Source: Diphasiastrum complanatum
Lineage: Eukaryota > Streptophyta > Lycopodiopsida > Lycopodiales > Lycopodiaceae
Assembly (NCBI GenBank): GCA_029204225.1
Contig: CM055101.1
Location: 58,451,579-58,515,578, forward strand
Reading direction: 5' to 3'
Length of the DNA: 64,000 bases
Part shown: piece by piece, positions 33,901 to 46,197 of the stretch
Position numbering within the stretch: the stretch's first letter is position 1
Layout of the letters: each line of letters starts with the position of its first letter
Translations under genes and position numbers: made by a program
Notes under the pieces: model-generated
Told to the model about the DNA's origin: nothing
Seen by the model: only the letters and a program-made list of their open reading frames with translations
Database searches by the model: none

Positions 33901-34794
33901 TATTGTACGTTTTGTAATCCACGCATGTGTGAGCATGTTCCCACGTGTGAGAAATAGGTGTAGGGTAGCTAGGTCCTAATCATAGGAGTTAGGTAGAAAG
34001 TTTGGTCAAGTTTTCTAAAATTTAGGAACTACCTCTAAAAATCAAGGAAGTTGGTGTTGATCTAACTACCATAGATGGTATACCTAATGGTTAAGTCAAC
34101 TTGACTTGAGTATGCTAACTAATGACAATCTGGTACCTAAACACATGCTGAACCTACTCAGCCAACCGAGGATAGGATCCTTTGTGATAATTAGAAAAAG
34201 TCATATATGTTGAGTTTAGGGGTGTGGCAAATTTTTTTGTTACCATCTATTTGTAAGTAGGTGATAGGGCCAATTTTGGCTTAGGAGGCAACTCGAGCTA
34301 GTACACTTGTAGTTTGACGATTAGGCCAAAACCATTTCGTGATGTGGCTCGAGCTAGTTAGGCTCACTACAAGTGTCGAGATTAGGTTTGATGAGTGACT
34401 AATTTCAAAGTGTTGGCATGAGGTCAAAGGACCAATCAAAAGAGAGATTTTCATGTTTATGGTCCAATCAAATTAGAGGAGTCTTAAGTCACTCATCCAA
34501 TCACATGTAGAGGAGGAGAAAAAGGGGTCCAATCATATTTGAGCACCCTCTACCACGAGTTCATATTAGATGGATTGATACTTTCATTATGTACTTGAGT
34601 TTTTTGTAACCAAGTGAGATTTGACAATTCTAGCTATTATTGGTTTCTCTCTCTACTTGAGAGCAAGGTGTTTTCATACTTAGTTGGACCCAGCGGAATA
34701 TTGCCATATTTGTATTATGAGCAATCATGATACCAATGAATGTCAATAGAACCTCAGGAACCAAGCAGTCTGACCAGCACCAAATCCCGCCCCA
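30929..34794. other. AT-rich region with decayed repeats, no gene recognised
   Basis: Holds two related segments (about 31200-31480 and 33535-33720) sharing GGCCTTTTC, CATGCAA...CCAAGACCATG-like text and TATTCCCTTGCGTAATGC. A tandem duplication of 71-bp period lies at about 32324-32456 (GAGGAAGGTATGAGTCTTT twice). No convincing protein domain was found. Confidence 0.4.
33632..33699. repeat. 34-bp perfect tandem duplication
   Basis: The unit beginning TTCCCTTGCGTAATGCAAAG occurs at 33632 and 33666 with no difference seen. Confidence 0.9.
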
Positions 34795-35195
34795 TTGGAC
34801 CAAATCCCAGTGCCAAAACAATGTTGGATCGTCATGGTATGGATCAAGAGGATGATCAAGGATCTTCACTTGCTGGATTTTTCAGAGAGCCCAATCATCT
34901 TTTGTGACAACCTATCAGCCCAAAAGTTGGCAAACAATCCTATATTTCATGCTAGGAGCAAGCATATTGAGGTGGCATATCACTTTGTGAGGGAGCAAGT
35001 CATGGCAAAGGAGGTGGAGCTTAAACATGTAGCTGATATCTTCACCAAAGAATTGGGAAAAGACTTGTTTACAATGCATAGGAATTCACTTGGAGTTTTC
35101 TCAAAGTCTATGCTAAAACTAGTTGAAGATCGTATGCACGAGTGTTCGGATGTGCAGTGTACGTGCACATACCAAAAGAAAAAAGGTGCAAACTA
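34795..35195 (+). pseudogene. Ty1/copia RNase H fragment
   Basis: The C-terminal end of a copia polyprotein. Recognisable are IIFCDNLSAQKLANNP, FHARSKHIEVAYHFVREQV, ADIFTKELGKDLF and a terminal LG. This is the RNase H segment with its CDN aspartate and the KHIE...HFxRE motif typical of plant copia. A short piece between VELKHV and ADIFTK (normally ending in Q) is missing, and the upstream RT is absent or unreadable. No LTR was assigned. It abuts the inverted repeat copy that starts at 35215. Confidence 0.85.
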
Positions 35196-35214
35196 GACAA
35201 AAAGTCGGTGCAAA

Positions 35215-36135
35215 CAATGATGGTCGGATATTTGCGGAACAACTCTCACTATAATGAGCTGCTAGATGCAGAAACAGTCTAATAGATTGTTTATGCTAAA
35301 TGTAGTCACAGCTCAAATGTTCTATTGCCCAACAGGATCTTATAAATTAATACTCACACAAAAAAAATGAGTACAACCCACCGAAGAGATTAGAAATGAT
35401 TTAAGTGTGGCAATACTGATAATGAATTTGATAAGAAGTTTAGTTTTGAATGGATTGACAATGCAACAAAATGATGGCAAGTTCCTCAGACGTCAAAGAC
35501 AAAGCCATTGTCTGATCAAAAGTTGAAGAGTCGTAGACATCCGTGTTCTGATCAGAGTGAGTAAACAAGCGTGATTAAACATAAATGAAGTGCATTCAAA
35601 TCACAATAAGCATTCATCTACGTTATACACATATAGAAAAGCGTATTGCTACTATATTATACTGAAGCACAACAAAATAGCAGTTTCAACCAGAATGACG
35701 GCATAACTGGGAGGCTCAAAATCATTCGTCTCATGGACGGAGCACCACGTAGAGTATGCCTGGATGATCCATTTATAGATTTCATCCATGTAATGTATTA
35801 ACTATAGTAAATGTTTGTCACCTAATTAGGTAAGTTGTTGTACTTGGAAGTATTTGGCTTTTGTGACAACTGACATAGTATATACGGTCAACGAATTAGG
35901 GAATGTTGACGTGGACAAGGACGTTGCAAATCTCTCACTTCGCATTTTTGGGAAGTGACTGGGAACGTTCCTTGTTAAAAATAGACGACTGTTGAGTTTT
36001 TTTCTCTCTCTTCGGGATTTTGCAAAAAAGCCGACAGTGCCCTTTAAAAAATGCAGGTACCCGTAAAAAGCCGACACTGTCTTTAAAACAATTTAACTTC
36101 TTCAGAAAAGTTGAAAGGAAGATGCTGAAGGCAAA
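35215..36135 (-). repeat. Dispersed repeat, copy 2 (inverted partner of 8372-9345)
   Basis: The reverse complement of 8372-9345 with moderate divergence. Shared landmarks are GTTGGGCAAT, the TTAGCATAA segment, GCATTCATCTACGTTATACA and the CTTTTTTGCAAAATCC-like part. Nothing coding. Confidence 0.7.
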
Positions 36136-36410
36136 AATCCGACATTGTCACAAAAAGTCAGCACTGTTGAAAATAGTTGAAGTGTTGAACTATTCTAAAA
36201 TGTCGCTTTTCAGGAAAAGCCGACACACTTCGCTTTTTGGAAAAAGCCGACACACATCACTTTCTAGAAAAAGCCAACACTGTAAAAAACATAGTTCATT
36301 TCTGCAGACTGTAACAACGCTTAATGTATTTCTGCGGACTGTTGTGACACTTAGTGTATTTTTGCATACTGTTGCGACACTTAGTGTATTTTTGCAGAGT
36401 TGTTCTAAAT
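36020..36410. repeat. Cluster of AAAAAGCCGACAC motifs and about 30-bp tandem repeats
   Basis: AAAAAGCCGACA or close variants occur at about 36025, 36065, 36135, 36216, 36243 and 36270. From 36303 there are three to four copies of a unit reading GACTGTTGNGACACTTAGTGTATTTTTGCA. This is the pattern of a subterminal transposase-binding region of a CACTA-like element. Confidence 0.6.
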
Positions 36411-36915
36411 GCTAATTCGTCGAAGTTCTTGAAGATGGCCAAGTCTTCAATGATCTTCAAATTATTGAACTTAACATCTGAACTTGAAATATGATAGTAA
36501 TGGTTACCCTTTGCTAGAGATCAGTTGGAAGCCCATTGTAGACGTTCTTCAAATAATTTGATTGTCTAAGTTATGATTCATGCAGGTATCAGATGAGCAG
36601 ACGTAAAACCAATTTTGGTTTCACCTTACCCTAGATCAACGATCAATAAACGTGCAAGGAGAATCTTGAAATAGAAATAGTCATTCACCAAGGAGACAAC
36701 TGTGGACTTAATTTCCAAAACCTCAAAGAAGGTGGTGATGAGCAGAGATGTAAATTCGACGAATCGACGTTTCCAAGAGTGAAAGAATCAAGAAGCCATG
36801 AAATCTTCTCAATACTGCCAATTGAAGAGGGAGTTCAAGGCCAGACATCGAATCAGAATGTCGAACCACGGACTCCAGAACATGATACAGAAGATCATCA
36901 TGTCAAAAAAGAAAA
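36411..36915. other. Spacer, probably decayed copia coding sequence
   Basis: No defended feature. It lies directly upstream of a copia fragment and may be its decayed RT region. Confidence 0.3.
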
Positions 36916-37035
36916 TTGATAGGATCGTTGATGTACCTTGCAGATAATACACGCCCTGACATTGCTTATGTAGGGTTCAGGATGAGCCAATTTTGCACAA
37001 ACATGCCAACAACGACAAATGCAACCAAGAAGGTT
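36916..37035 (+). pseudogene. Ty1/copia RT/RNase H junction fragment
   Basis: MIGSLMYLADNTRPDIAY and SQFCTNMPTTTNATKKV match the highly conserved IGSLMYLTxTRPDIAYxVxxxSRFM region between reverse transcriptase and RNase H of plant copia elements. The histidine usually found near HxxAxKRV is lost. The similarity fades after 37035. Confidence 0.8.
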
Positions 37036-37495
37036 AAAATGTCCCCCAAGATTTCCAATCGAGATAGAGCTCCAAGAACGCAATTGGAAAGTGCAATCAT
37101 ACAAACCAAACCTAGATCTCCTTCGATCTAGCCCCTGAACACTAGGATGTATGAAAAATCACAATGATAGTAAGCGCTTACCAATCCGATAGCATAATGA
37201 CCACACACTCTCAATGATCCCCATGGACACGAGAGTGACCGAGATCCAAAGTTTACGGGTCTTGGGAGATGTTTTAAAGGCTGACAAGAATTAGAAGACC
37301 TCTAACAGATTCATCGATAATCTTTAGTGGAGTGAAGGTACAGATGTTGAATTATGCAGTTTCACTGAGGAACCAACGACCTATCTAGATGCAATCCAAA
37401 ATCCTGAAGGCAAATTTTGGAAGCAACCCATGACCGAACAGATCGAATGAATGAAGCTGAATCAGCCCTTTTGGTGCTTGGGACTCCTCTAATGT
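37036..37495. other. Spacer, nothing recognised
   Basis: No feature I can support; short frames only. Confidence 0.3.
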
Positions 37496-38417
37496 TTATT
37501 GGACTGGCGGTCCCACGCCAATGGCAACTGCTTTTTGCTGGGCTATTTCGTCATAGGTCTCCTTATTGAGCGTCACCCTGATGGCATCCAGTTCTTGGCC
37601 AGCATGCTCCAACATCTGCCACCGTAGCTTATTGAGGAAGGGCCGCGGGTCATAATAATGGAGCATGTCCTGGAGAAACTCATGCCTTTGCCAAAGTTTC
37701 ATCATGTCGACATGAAGGGCACTGGTCATGGTTGCACGGTAATAGAGCCTAGCCACGTTGAGGTGATCCATCTCGATGACTAAGGGCTTATTGATATCCA
37801 GTAGAATAGGAGGTAAGGAGTGATCCCAATGAGATGCCAAGGGTGCCAAGAAGGCGATAAGGTCGTAGTTGTCCGGAAAGTAGCACACATCCCTTTCTGG
37901 TCACCGATGGTATTGCCTATAAAATTGGCTGCAGTTGAATATAACATCTCTGGCCGGATCATCTATATGGACATAATCGATAAGAATAGGCCAATAAAAC
38001 TTGTTGGTCATGAATTTTGGTGTGAAAGATTCACGTTGTTTGAGAGGGCAGTATTCTGGATTGACCCGCAAATATGTTGGCACACTAAGGTAGTGTAAGA
38101 ATGTCGGCTTGTTTGCTAGGAACGCCCTTCTCCAAGCTAGTTGTGGATCTAATGTTTGAACTGTAGCTTTATGTGTGCGGCATAGCTTGAGATCGTAAGG
38201 TAAACCTGTCGTACACTTCTTCCTTAGGATACTTTGCCTTGAATTCGGTAGATTGAAGCATGTCCTTACTTGGATTTTTAGGTGTCAACCAATGCCATTC
38301 CAGAGGTATCACTGCGGGCAGTGGAGGATTGGGAGATGAGAGCAGTTGAAAGAGTTTTGGTGGAAGGTGAGGAAACCGGGTTTGGAGGTATGAATGGTGA
38401 GGATTAGATGGTGTCAA
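37496..38417 (-). pseudogene. Unrecognised degraded coding stretch
   Basis: Three successive minus-strand open pieces in different frames look coding. One carries PHLPPKLFQLLSSPNPPLP (38417-38169). Another carries PTYLRVNPEYCPLKQRESF and FYWPILIDYVHIDDPARDV (38083-37901). The longest, 130 residues (37888-37496), has HLNVARLYYRATMTSALHV and MLHYYDPRPFLNKLRWQML. The composition is protein-like, rich in aromatic and charged residues. I do not recognise the family. The setting suggests an extra ORF of a retrotransposon, but no RT or LTR could be tied to it. Confidence 0.4.
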
Positions 38418-40136
38418 AATGGAAGAGGGTGGAGGGGGGAAAATGTGAGAATATGGAGGACATGAGGGGTTAGACCGTGGAGGAGATGAAGTGTTAGGAC
38501 ATTGGGTTGTCCCTCCCTAATCTGGATTCTGAGGCGCTTCCCCTGCTAGTGAATCAGGCCCCTGTTGTTACTTTGGTGTTGCAAGATTCTTCCCAGTCTC
38601 AGATGCTCAGCCAAACAGCCTAACCTCTGAGCCTGAGAAGAACGTAGACTAGCCTTTCCTACATTTCTGTTCTACACATAGGATCACGATGGCCAGTTTT
38701 GCAGTTGTTTATTGTAGTATATTCACCCTGCTTGTCAGAGGATGACTTCAAGGCTTCGAACACTTTGTTGTTTATGAATGAGCACTTGCCAATGGAACAA
38801 TTAACTCCGTTACAAGGCAACCCATGGTGAACAAATTCATATTTGCAATGTAGCACAGTTGCTTGATTTTCAAAATCCTAAGGGCTGTGACCAAATTTAA
38901 GGAAAACCAGAAACTACTCTAAATATGATTGAAAAAAACATAGTCAAGAAACAAAAAACCAAACTAAGCAGCATTTTAGAAGTCCAAGAATCAAGAAACC
39001 AACCAGTCTTTTGATTCTTGGACATCCTAAGAACATCAAGAACTAGAATGTTGGAGGATATGCAATATTTATACCACATTTCTAGCCTATTTAGTTTACT
39101 TGAATGCTGAATTCCTACATTAATTTCCAATTGACGAAATGAAAACTAATCCACTCTAGGAAAGCAAGAAATCTAATCCACAACCACTCACAAAGGAGAG
39201 AAGGGCAAGATCATGAATGCATCACTCAAGAAACAAGCATGGTCAAGGAGCTCAATGGATGCACCTAACTCATGGAGGCTCTTCTCATTTCAGCATGGAG
39301 TTGATACAATACACAAAAAGCTCTTCTTCACAAAGAGGGAGTCTCTTAAATAAGCAAGAGAGCTCCTTAGGTGGCATCCTAGTGGCATTTCCACATTACA
39401 CAAATTGCAAGTGGAATAATGGTCTCCACTAGAGGTCACCATCAAAAGGTGGCTCACTCTACTTTCTTTAAGAGGGGTCTACTTGCATTTATTACTTTGC
39501 CTAGAAATACTAGTTCCTACATGGTCATTCCATCTTTCAAGATTCACCATGAGGCTTACACAGTTCTTGCTTGTCTTTCCTAACTAGCATTTCTCGGCTC
39601 TCAGTCATCGTTTGTCTCATCTTCTCAGAGACCTCCTCGGTCTAAGGTGAGAGGTGCTCTTGGGTAGCTCTGGCCGAGTATCTTGGGGATTCTTCAGAAT
39701 CACCCAACATCATCCCACCCCTAATGTGTTGCAGGACCCACTGCAACTCATATTGAATGATGTCATTCTGCTTTGCATTGGCATTTTTTATTGTCACTTG
39801 GAAAAGCGTAGACCCTGATTCGCTTGCATAAAACCAAGTGTTTATTGTTGCCGGTCTTTATCAAAATTGTTTCCACAACTTGCCGCAATGTAATCAAAAT
39901 GTCTTATTGCTGCAAATGGTTGACATTCTCAAAATTGGAGAGCTTCCAACATTTCACAACTTGCATACTCGAGTGCTTTCCTCGTGTCTCTTTCTTTTGT
40001 TGCATCTACCATAAATGGTTTCACTTTTAATTTCTGGGCAGATTCTGACTTCTGGGAGGTCTATATCCTCCATTTGCGTTCTTTTCTGCTCTCACAACGT
40101 TTCTATCATTGCTTTCTTGATTATCTGCTATAAAAG
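38418..40136. other. Unassigned region
   Basis: No gene recognised. Near 39620-39760 the minus strand can be read as a short acidic, charged peptide-like stretch (GGMMLGDSEESP), possibly decayed retroelement coding sequence. No LTR was defined. Confidence 0.3.
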
Positions 40137-40429
40137 ATGAGGACACCTGCAAGGAAGTGCAAAACCGCCTCTAAGGCGAATGTTGAAAATCCTGAGACAT
40201 CAAGCATACCTCCCAGCACACACAAACGGCCACGGACCCAGCTACCACGATGGATCACCAGCTAGGATGGGTGCCATGGATCAATCCGAGACCACACATT
40301 TAAAGCTTGTTGATGATTCATTTGAGAGGACGACTACTGCGGCTGGTGATCGTTCAAGCCACAAGAGAAAGGGTAAATTACATCGTATGATTCTGTCTGT
40401 AATGAATTTTGTTACTTTTAGCACTTTTA

Positions 40430-41290
40430 GTAATATGGTAGTAATTGTTTCATTTGGTTTCTAATTTGCAACTATAGCTAGTTTTAGGTCTTAATCGGCT
40501 ACTTTAACTGATTTTGGTACATAACTTGGTATTTAATTTCGTACTTTAGCTGCTGTTGATACTTAACATGGTACTTTAGCTACTTTTGGTAGTTATTTTG
40601 GTACTTTTGATAATGTGGTGGAAATTAGCTGATTTGGTACTTAATTGGTACTTTGCTACTTAGCTAGTACTTTGGTACTTTAGTTGATTTTGGTACTTAA
40701 GTAGTACTTTAGTTACTTTTAGTACTTAAATTGGTAGTTCTGGTAGTAATTAGCTACTTTTGGTACTTTATCTGATTTTTGTAGTTACTTACGTTGGTAA
40801 TTTGATTGCTTTTAGGGTTTAGGGTGGTACTTTAGCTGCTTTTGATACTTAAATAGCACTTTACTGCTTTTGGTACTTAGATTTGAACTTTGATACTTTA
40901 TCTTATTTTGGTGCTTACTTAGCTAGGTACTTTATTTGCTTTTGGTACTTAAATTGATACTTTAGCTGCATTTGATACTTAAGTAGTACTTAACTTGGTA
41001 CTGTTACTGATTTTGGTACTCTTACTGATTTGGTACTTATCCTGCTTTTGGTACTTTGGTACTTTGGTTTTCTGGTACTTTGGTACTTTTGATATTATGG
41101 TAGTAATTATCAGATTTTGGTCCTTAATTTAGTACTTTTGGAACTTTAGCTGCTTTTGTACTTTAGTAGGTTCTTCTACAAAACTTTTAATTTTAAAAAA
41201 CTGCTTGTGGTACCAAATTTAGAAGTATAGCTTCTTTTGGTACTTTATTTGGTTATTTGGTACTTTCTATGTAAGGATTTATAGTGAACA
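40430..41290. repeat. Degenerate GGTACTTT repeat array in intron 1
   Basis: Several dozen copies of TTTGGTACTTT, TTAGCTGCTTTTGGTACTT and similar, with variable spacing of about 10-30 bp, fill the intron between 40373 and 41322. The exons on both sides lack the motif. Confidence 0.85.
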
Positions 41291-42219
41291 GTTTGTGTTG
41301 AAATTAACAATTTGTTTTGTAGGAAAAAACAAAATGGATGAGTACCCGATCCTGAGGAAGTTCTGCTACTCAATCGAGGAGCTTCATGAAGAGTATGGCT
41401 TGAGCCTAGAGAGCATATTGGCAAAAGACCTGCTAGACACTGATGTGCTAGACAGTCAGTGGGTAACAGTCTTTAGGCTGGGATACAAAAAAAATGTTAA
41501 GATATATCTTAACCAACTGCATCCAGAATTTGTGGATGACTGCCGTCTGCTGTTCCACAAGGTGTACCAGGCTCCTCCATCCTGCCGCAAAATCACAACC
41601 AGAGTTGCCAAATGCTATGCCTTTGAGCGCTGCAAGGCTGCCAAATTGGACCCTGCCTCTCACAAGATAGCATGGGCGAGATTTGGCAAGAATGTGATTG
41701 CAATGTGCAGCAGCAAGAAGGATGGCCTACAAAAAAAACTCGAAAATTGGAGCAGGGCTAACGGCCTCCCTTAGAGTGGGCAAACAAGAGTTGGAGGCAA
41801 GAGAGAGCACTCTAGAAAATTCGGAGGTGAGGACAACGTGTCCCACGCTGCTCTGTCCCCTCTAGGATATATGCCTGAGGTGGAGGCAATGAATCAAAGA
41901 GTCGCAGAAAGATTAGGGTGGATGCTTGCAAGGCTGTCAGAATTGAAGGACAACATTCAGAAAAAGAAGAAAAAATCGTTGGTCAAGTAGGGTGAAAACA
42001 TAGTCGTCCAAGTAATCAAGAACGAGATTCATGAGCTAGAGAAGCACCTTCTTGAGCTTCGGACACACACTCCTCCCAATGAAGAGGAGATAAAAGAAGT
42101 GGATGATGAGCTCATTTTGACAAGGTGCATGCTAAAAACGATGCCCAGTCCCTCTCGGAAGGGAGGCTGCAGAGGAGGAGGTAAATTTTTTTGTAGTCTT
42201 CCTTTTTCTGTTTGGTACT

Positions 42220-42560
42220 TTTGAAGCTTATGAACGTGTTGTGTTCATTATAATGAAACCTTTGGAGATTTTAATAAATTTCATGTTGTTTTTTGGTACT
42301 TTTTGGTACTTTTGGATTATACTCTTATGGTGTTTTTGGTACTTTTATGATGTTGTTTTTGGTACCATAGATTTATACTTTTATGGTGTTTTTGGTACTT
42401 TTGGTACTTTTGGATTCTCTTTTTAATAATGTTTGGCATTTTCCATCTTTGTTTGGTAGTTCCTTTTAAAATGCTAGATAGTTTTGAAGCTATTATATAG
42501 TATATACAATGTTGGCTATGGTTTGGTACTGTTGTTTATTGTTTGGTGCTATTTTGTAAT
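42220..42560. repeat. GGTACTTT repeats in intron 2
   Basis: TTTTTGGTACTTTTGG-type units are repeated about ten times between the donor at 42181 and the acceptor at 42579. Confidence 0.85.
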
Positions 42561-43479
42561 AATTCAAATTTCCATTGCAGAGGGAGTACAAAAAGCTGGA
42601 GTCAGAATGGAAGGATGCTCAAGGGCACATTGATTTTGTGAATCTCATGCAAGAGAGGATCAGCCAGGGGCACAGATTCACTTTGGTCCCGAGACCCCAC
42701 GTGGTGGGTGGGGCATACTATATCCATGCCCTTGCATGCGGCAAGTCTTTGGACTCCACCTTTCTTCTCGGATCCTTCATGTTTGCCTGCAGGCATTCTT
42801 ACCATCTGTTATGTTTTGCTGTGACCATAAGCACCAAAGACTTTTGTGTGAAACCAAGGTGCAGCGAGAAGATCCCCGAGGTGGCCAAGACTTGGGCTCA
42901 CAAAAGGCTTGGAAAGAGTAAGTTTCTTTTGGTGTTGGTTGCTTTGGTACTCTTGGAGTATTCCAACAACGGTATTTGTTACTGTGGAGAACCCTGGATT
43001 TATACTTATAACACGTTTTTGAGTCTTTTCATGTTTCAAAGTACCAGCTTTGGTTCTCTATTCTTCAATTTTGGTATGATAGACAGTCTTTAGTTTTAAA
43101 CTGATTGGCCCTACTTTAGCAATAATTGGTTTTAGAAGTCTTAACAATTAGTAGAAACTGTTGATCTTTATTTACACATCAATCATGTGAGTTCTTGGGT
43201 ATTATGGCAGAACATATTGAAAGTACATAATGGGACTTTTGGTTCTTCCTTTATTTTGAGAGCTCAGATCTGACATATCTGAATATGGTAGTATTGTATG
43301 TGTGCACGAATCCCATTTTGATACTTTTGGCACTGTGTTTTTCAACACTATTGAGTTGAACATGTGTGTTTATTAGCACAATTTGTGTGTCTTTTACTCC
43401 CATGTTTGGGATATACAAAAATTCAATGGAAAGTATTAATTCAGCAATGCTAGTTTGTGTGCAAGTTGTTTGAGAAAAA

Positions 43480-43708
43480 GAAAGAGAGAGAGTTTTTGGT
43501 GGAGTTAAACATAGTCAACATTCCCAATTCTAGGAAGGAGTGTAGCCCTTGTTTTTTCCTTGTTGAAGGCATGGTATCATAAACGGTTCTTTGTTGGACT
43601 TGAAACATCCACAGGAAGGCCATGTTGATGGGAGGGAGCATTGCGGTGACATTCTGGAATAGGATACAACCATATGGTTCGAGAATTTTGACTAACACTC
43701 TTCATGCT
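43480..43708 (+). repeat. About 225-bp repeat, copy 1 (inverted partner at 52490-52715)
   Basis: Reads TCAACATTCCCAATTCTAGG through GGCATGGTATCATAAACGG to CCATATGGTTCGAGAATTT. The reverse complement is at 52490-52715 with few differences. It lies in the third intron of the FCP1-like gene. Confidence 0.85.
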
Positions 43709-45134
43709 TTCTTTCTATCTCTTTCATTCTTGGTGTGTTCTTGGTACTTTTGGTTCTCCTGGAGTACCAGAGTTTTGTGGGTTGTTGGTACTTCTTTGTT
43801 ATGCTGAAGTACCGAAATTGGTACTATTGGTTGTTGTCTTAGTCTAAATATCGATAAAGAAGACTTACCAAAATTGAGCTAAGATATGAAATCTGACACT
43901 ATTGAGCTAAAATCTAAAATATGTCATTTTTCTTCTCTGACCTCGCATAATCAGGTACAGATAGCCCTACGCCGACTAAGAGCCCCCCTGCGGGTAATTT
44001 CTTGCATGAAGACCAGATGTGGATTCAACAATAAATGAAGTACTGGAAGAACTTTCAAACCTCAAGGATGATATAGACAACCTTGCAGCAGAGCAGCCCC
44101 ACCATCAGACAACAAAGGGCAAAACATGCAAGGAGAAAATTACTATTGACATAAACGAGCTGGATGAAGATATGGAGGAAGAGCGGGACCAGTAGGAGCA
44201 TCAAGAACAGGACCAGCGTCAAGACCATGCACAGCAAGACCAAAAGCAGCAAGATCAGGCACAACAAGACCAGCAAAGCAGCAGCAAGACCAAGAGCAAA
44301 AAGGCTAGGCACAGTAGGACCACCAAACAGTGCAGGACCAACAGGAGAAACAAGAGGAGGATGTGTATGTGGATGTAGTAAATGAAGAGGCAGGTGATGA
44401 AGCTGAAGGGCCCCAAAAAGAGAAAACAACAGGGGAGGAGGCCAGGGCAGAGAAGGCTGAAACTCTGCACCTTCTGAACCTGAGACAGGTGAAGATCTGT
44501 GCGACGATAAACTATTATCAAAGTTATATTCCCTTAAAAAAATAAAGTGCTCTAGACCAAATAACATTAAAACTCATGCAAGCAAAATGTAACACGCACA
44601 CACTCTATTGCACTAAAAATAGAATAATGCTACCTATCGTGTTATGAAGTGTGACCAAATTCACCGTTAATATGCTCCATCAAAACTGAGGGTAGTTTTT
44701 GGTAATGTCTGATATTTACCTTTTGTTTCTATAGATATTTTTGGCCAAAATAAGTGTGAGATCTTGCGTGAAGACTTCAAGGAGATTCCTTACGTCAGGG
44801 ATAAACTGGGGGTGCCCGTATTTTTGAAGAACCTGCAAGAGGTATGGAAATTATGGCCAGAGTTCGACGCATCCAATGCCATACTTGTAGACGATAAATG
44901 CTACAAGTCATTAAAAATGACCCTTCCGTAGAGTGTGATGCTAAAACGGCCCCCTAGTATTTGAAGGAGGTTCTGTACCCGTGGCTCATGGGTTGGATCC
45001 GTGCGCGAATCTTTATCGCCTCTACTAGAAGAAACCCTCTGTTCGACTGTGAGGACGATATGTCCCCTCATGTTGTAGACTACTGTGTTGAGGTCAAAGG
45101 GTACTCGTACCGCTTCGACCCCCCTACAGACTAG

Positions 45135-45970
45135 ATTTGAACAGCCCAGCTTGGGCTGCAACTAATTTTCTATACATGTTACATATTCAAAAAATCAATA
45201 TACGATATACTGCATAGATTTGAATGGCTATTTCATTCTTGAATGGCTTTGAGCTTCATTTGCAGCTCCCTGATTTATTGGGATGAAGGTTGAAAGGCCG
45301 AGGCATTCTTCAACCTGTAAATCCTGTGTTGGTGCTTTGTAAATGTTTAGAACCAGATTCCAGCATGATTTTTGAGTTACAAATAGGGTAGGAGAAGTTG
45401 ATTTCAAGGTTTGTGCTCCTTGCAACATTACTAGCATGTGTTCACATGCATATTCCAGCATGATCTAGGAACAATGGTATGGGTGGAGTTTATTAAAGTT
45501 ATTGTTTGTGCTCCTTGGATGGTTTTTAGTTTTTGCTTATGAGTGAAGGGGTATTAAAGGTATTAAAGATGGATACAGTGTTAAAGATCCACATGAAGTA
45601 CCTATTTTTGAGACTTAAGTGCAATTTTAGACAGTTACAAATGTAACAAATTGGTACTTCGATAGTACCAAATTTGGTAGTCAAGTACCAAATAGAAAAT
45701 CTGTAATTTAAGGATAGGTACTTCGGAATTTTAAACAAGCAGTACCTATTTTTCAAATGGAAAAGACATTTTTAGTCAATACCAAAAGCACTATGATTGA
45801 GACTCCGATAGTACCAAAAAATGTAGCCTGAACTTATTAACAACAAAATTAGATTACTGATAGATAAGTGATCCAAAGTACCGTAATTGGTACTCATCAG
45901 TCTCAAAATGGGTATTATGAAAGTACCAAATGAATCAATATAATGCACAAATGTTAGTTTCATCATGATT
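45135..45970. other. Intergenic region between two convergent genes, with GTAC motifs
   Basis: Separates the plus-strand gene stop (45134) from the minus-strand gene stop (45971-45973). From about 45640 to 45930 it carries GTACCAAA / TTGGTACT motifs in both orientations. No other gene. Confidence 0.6.
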
Positions 45971-46197
45971 TCAGGTGTTAAGCGAGTCCTCTTGATCGCT
46001 GTCATCTTCGTACGACATGCTATTGTATATGTTTTCATACACATCGATGGATAATCGGAACATGTTATGATATCCAGGGATAGGCTCCATGGGAAATCGG
46101 ATTGCTCTCACCAGGTGCGAATAGATCATTACCAGCTGTGTCTAGTCTAGAAGGTTGTATATATTGATCATGCCTTCGACTTGGCCATAGTATAGGC
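45971..46197 (-). pseudogene. C-terminal exon part of the transposase-like gene (left of LTR element A)
   Basis: On the minus strand this reads LYYGQVEGMINIYNLLD, then TQLVMIYSHLVRAIRFPMEP, then SIDVYENIYNSMSYEDDSDQ, and ends at TGA 45973-45971. It continues the polypeptide coded at 50305-52352 after removal of the intervening LTR element. YSHLVRAI-F-M is a block I have seen near the C-terminus of this plant transposon protein family. One in-frame stop follows NLLD. Confidence 0.6.

Larger units (their letters stand above)
40137..45134 (+). pseudogene. Five-exon transposon-type gene ending in an FCP1/NIF-like phosphatase segment
   Basis: Inferred exons: 40137-40372 (ATG at 40137, basic N-terminus with HKRPR), 41323-42180 (KMDEYPILRKFCYSIEELHE...), 42581-42917 (Cys/His cluster ACRHSYHLLCF...CVKPRCSE), about 43955-44490 (acidic, then a Gln/Asp-rich stretch) and 44735-45134. 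All junctions used have GT and AG. The last exon has GQNKCEILREDF, then FDASNAILVDDKCYKSL, then YLKEVLYPWL. The VDD and the following KxL are how the fourth motif of FCP1/NIF-type HAD phosphatases usually reads in plants. Motif I (DxDxT) was not found, so no activity is expected. Stops (near 41773, 41989, 44194, 44930) and frame changes (first and last exons) show decay. Function of the N-terminal half is unknown. Confidence 0.55.

Noticed and set aside
44164-44567. Minus-strand 170-codon hydrophobic Leu-rich frame as a membrane protein
   Set aside because: It is the antisense of the Gln/Asp-rich exon of the plus-strand gene.
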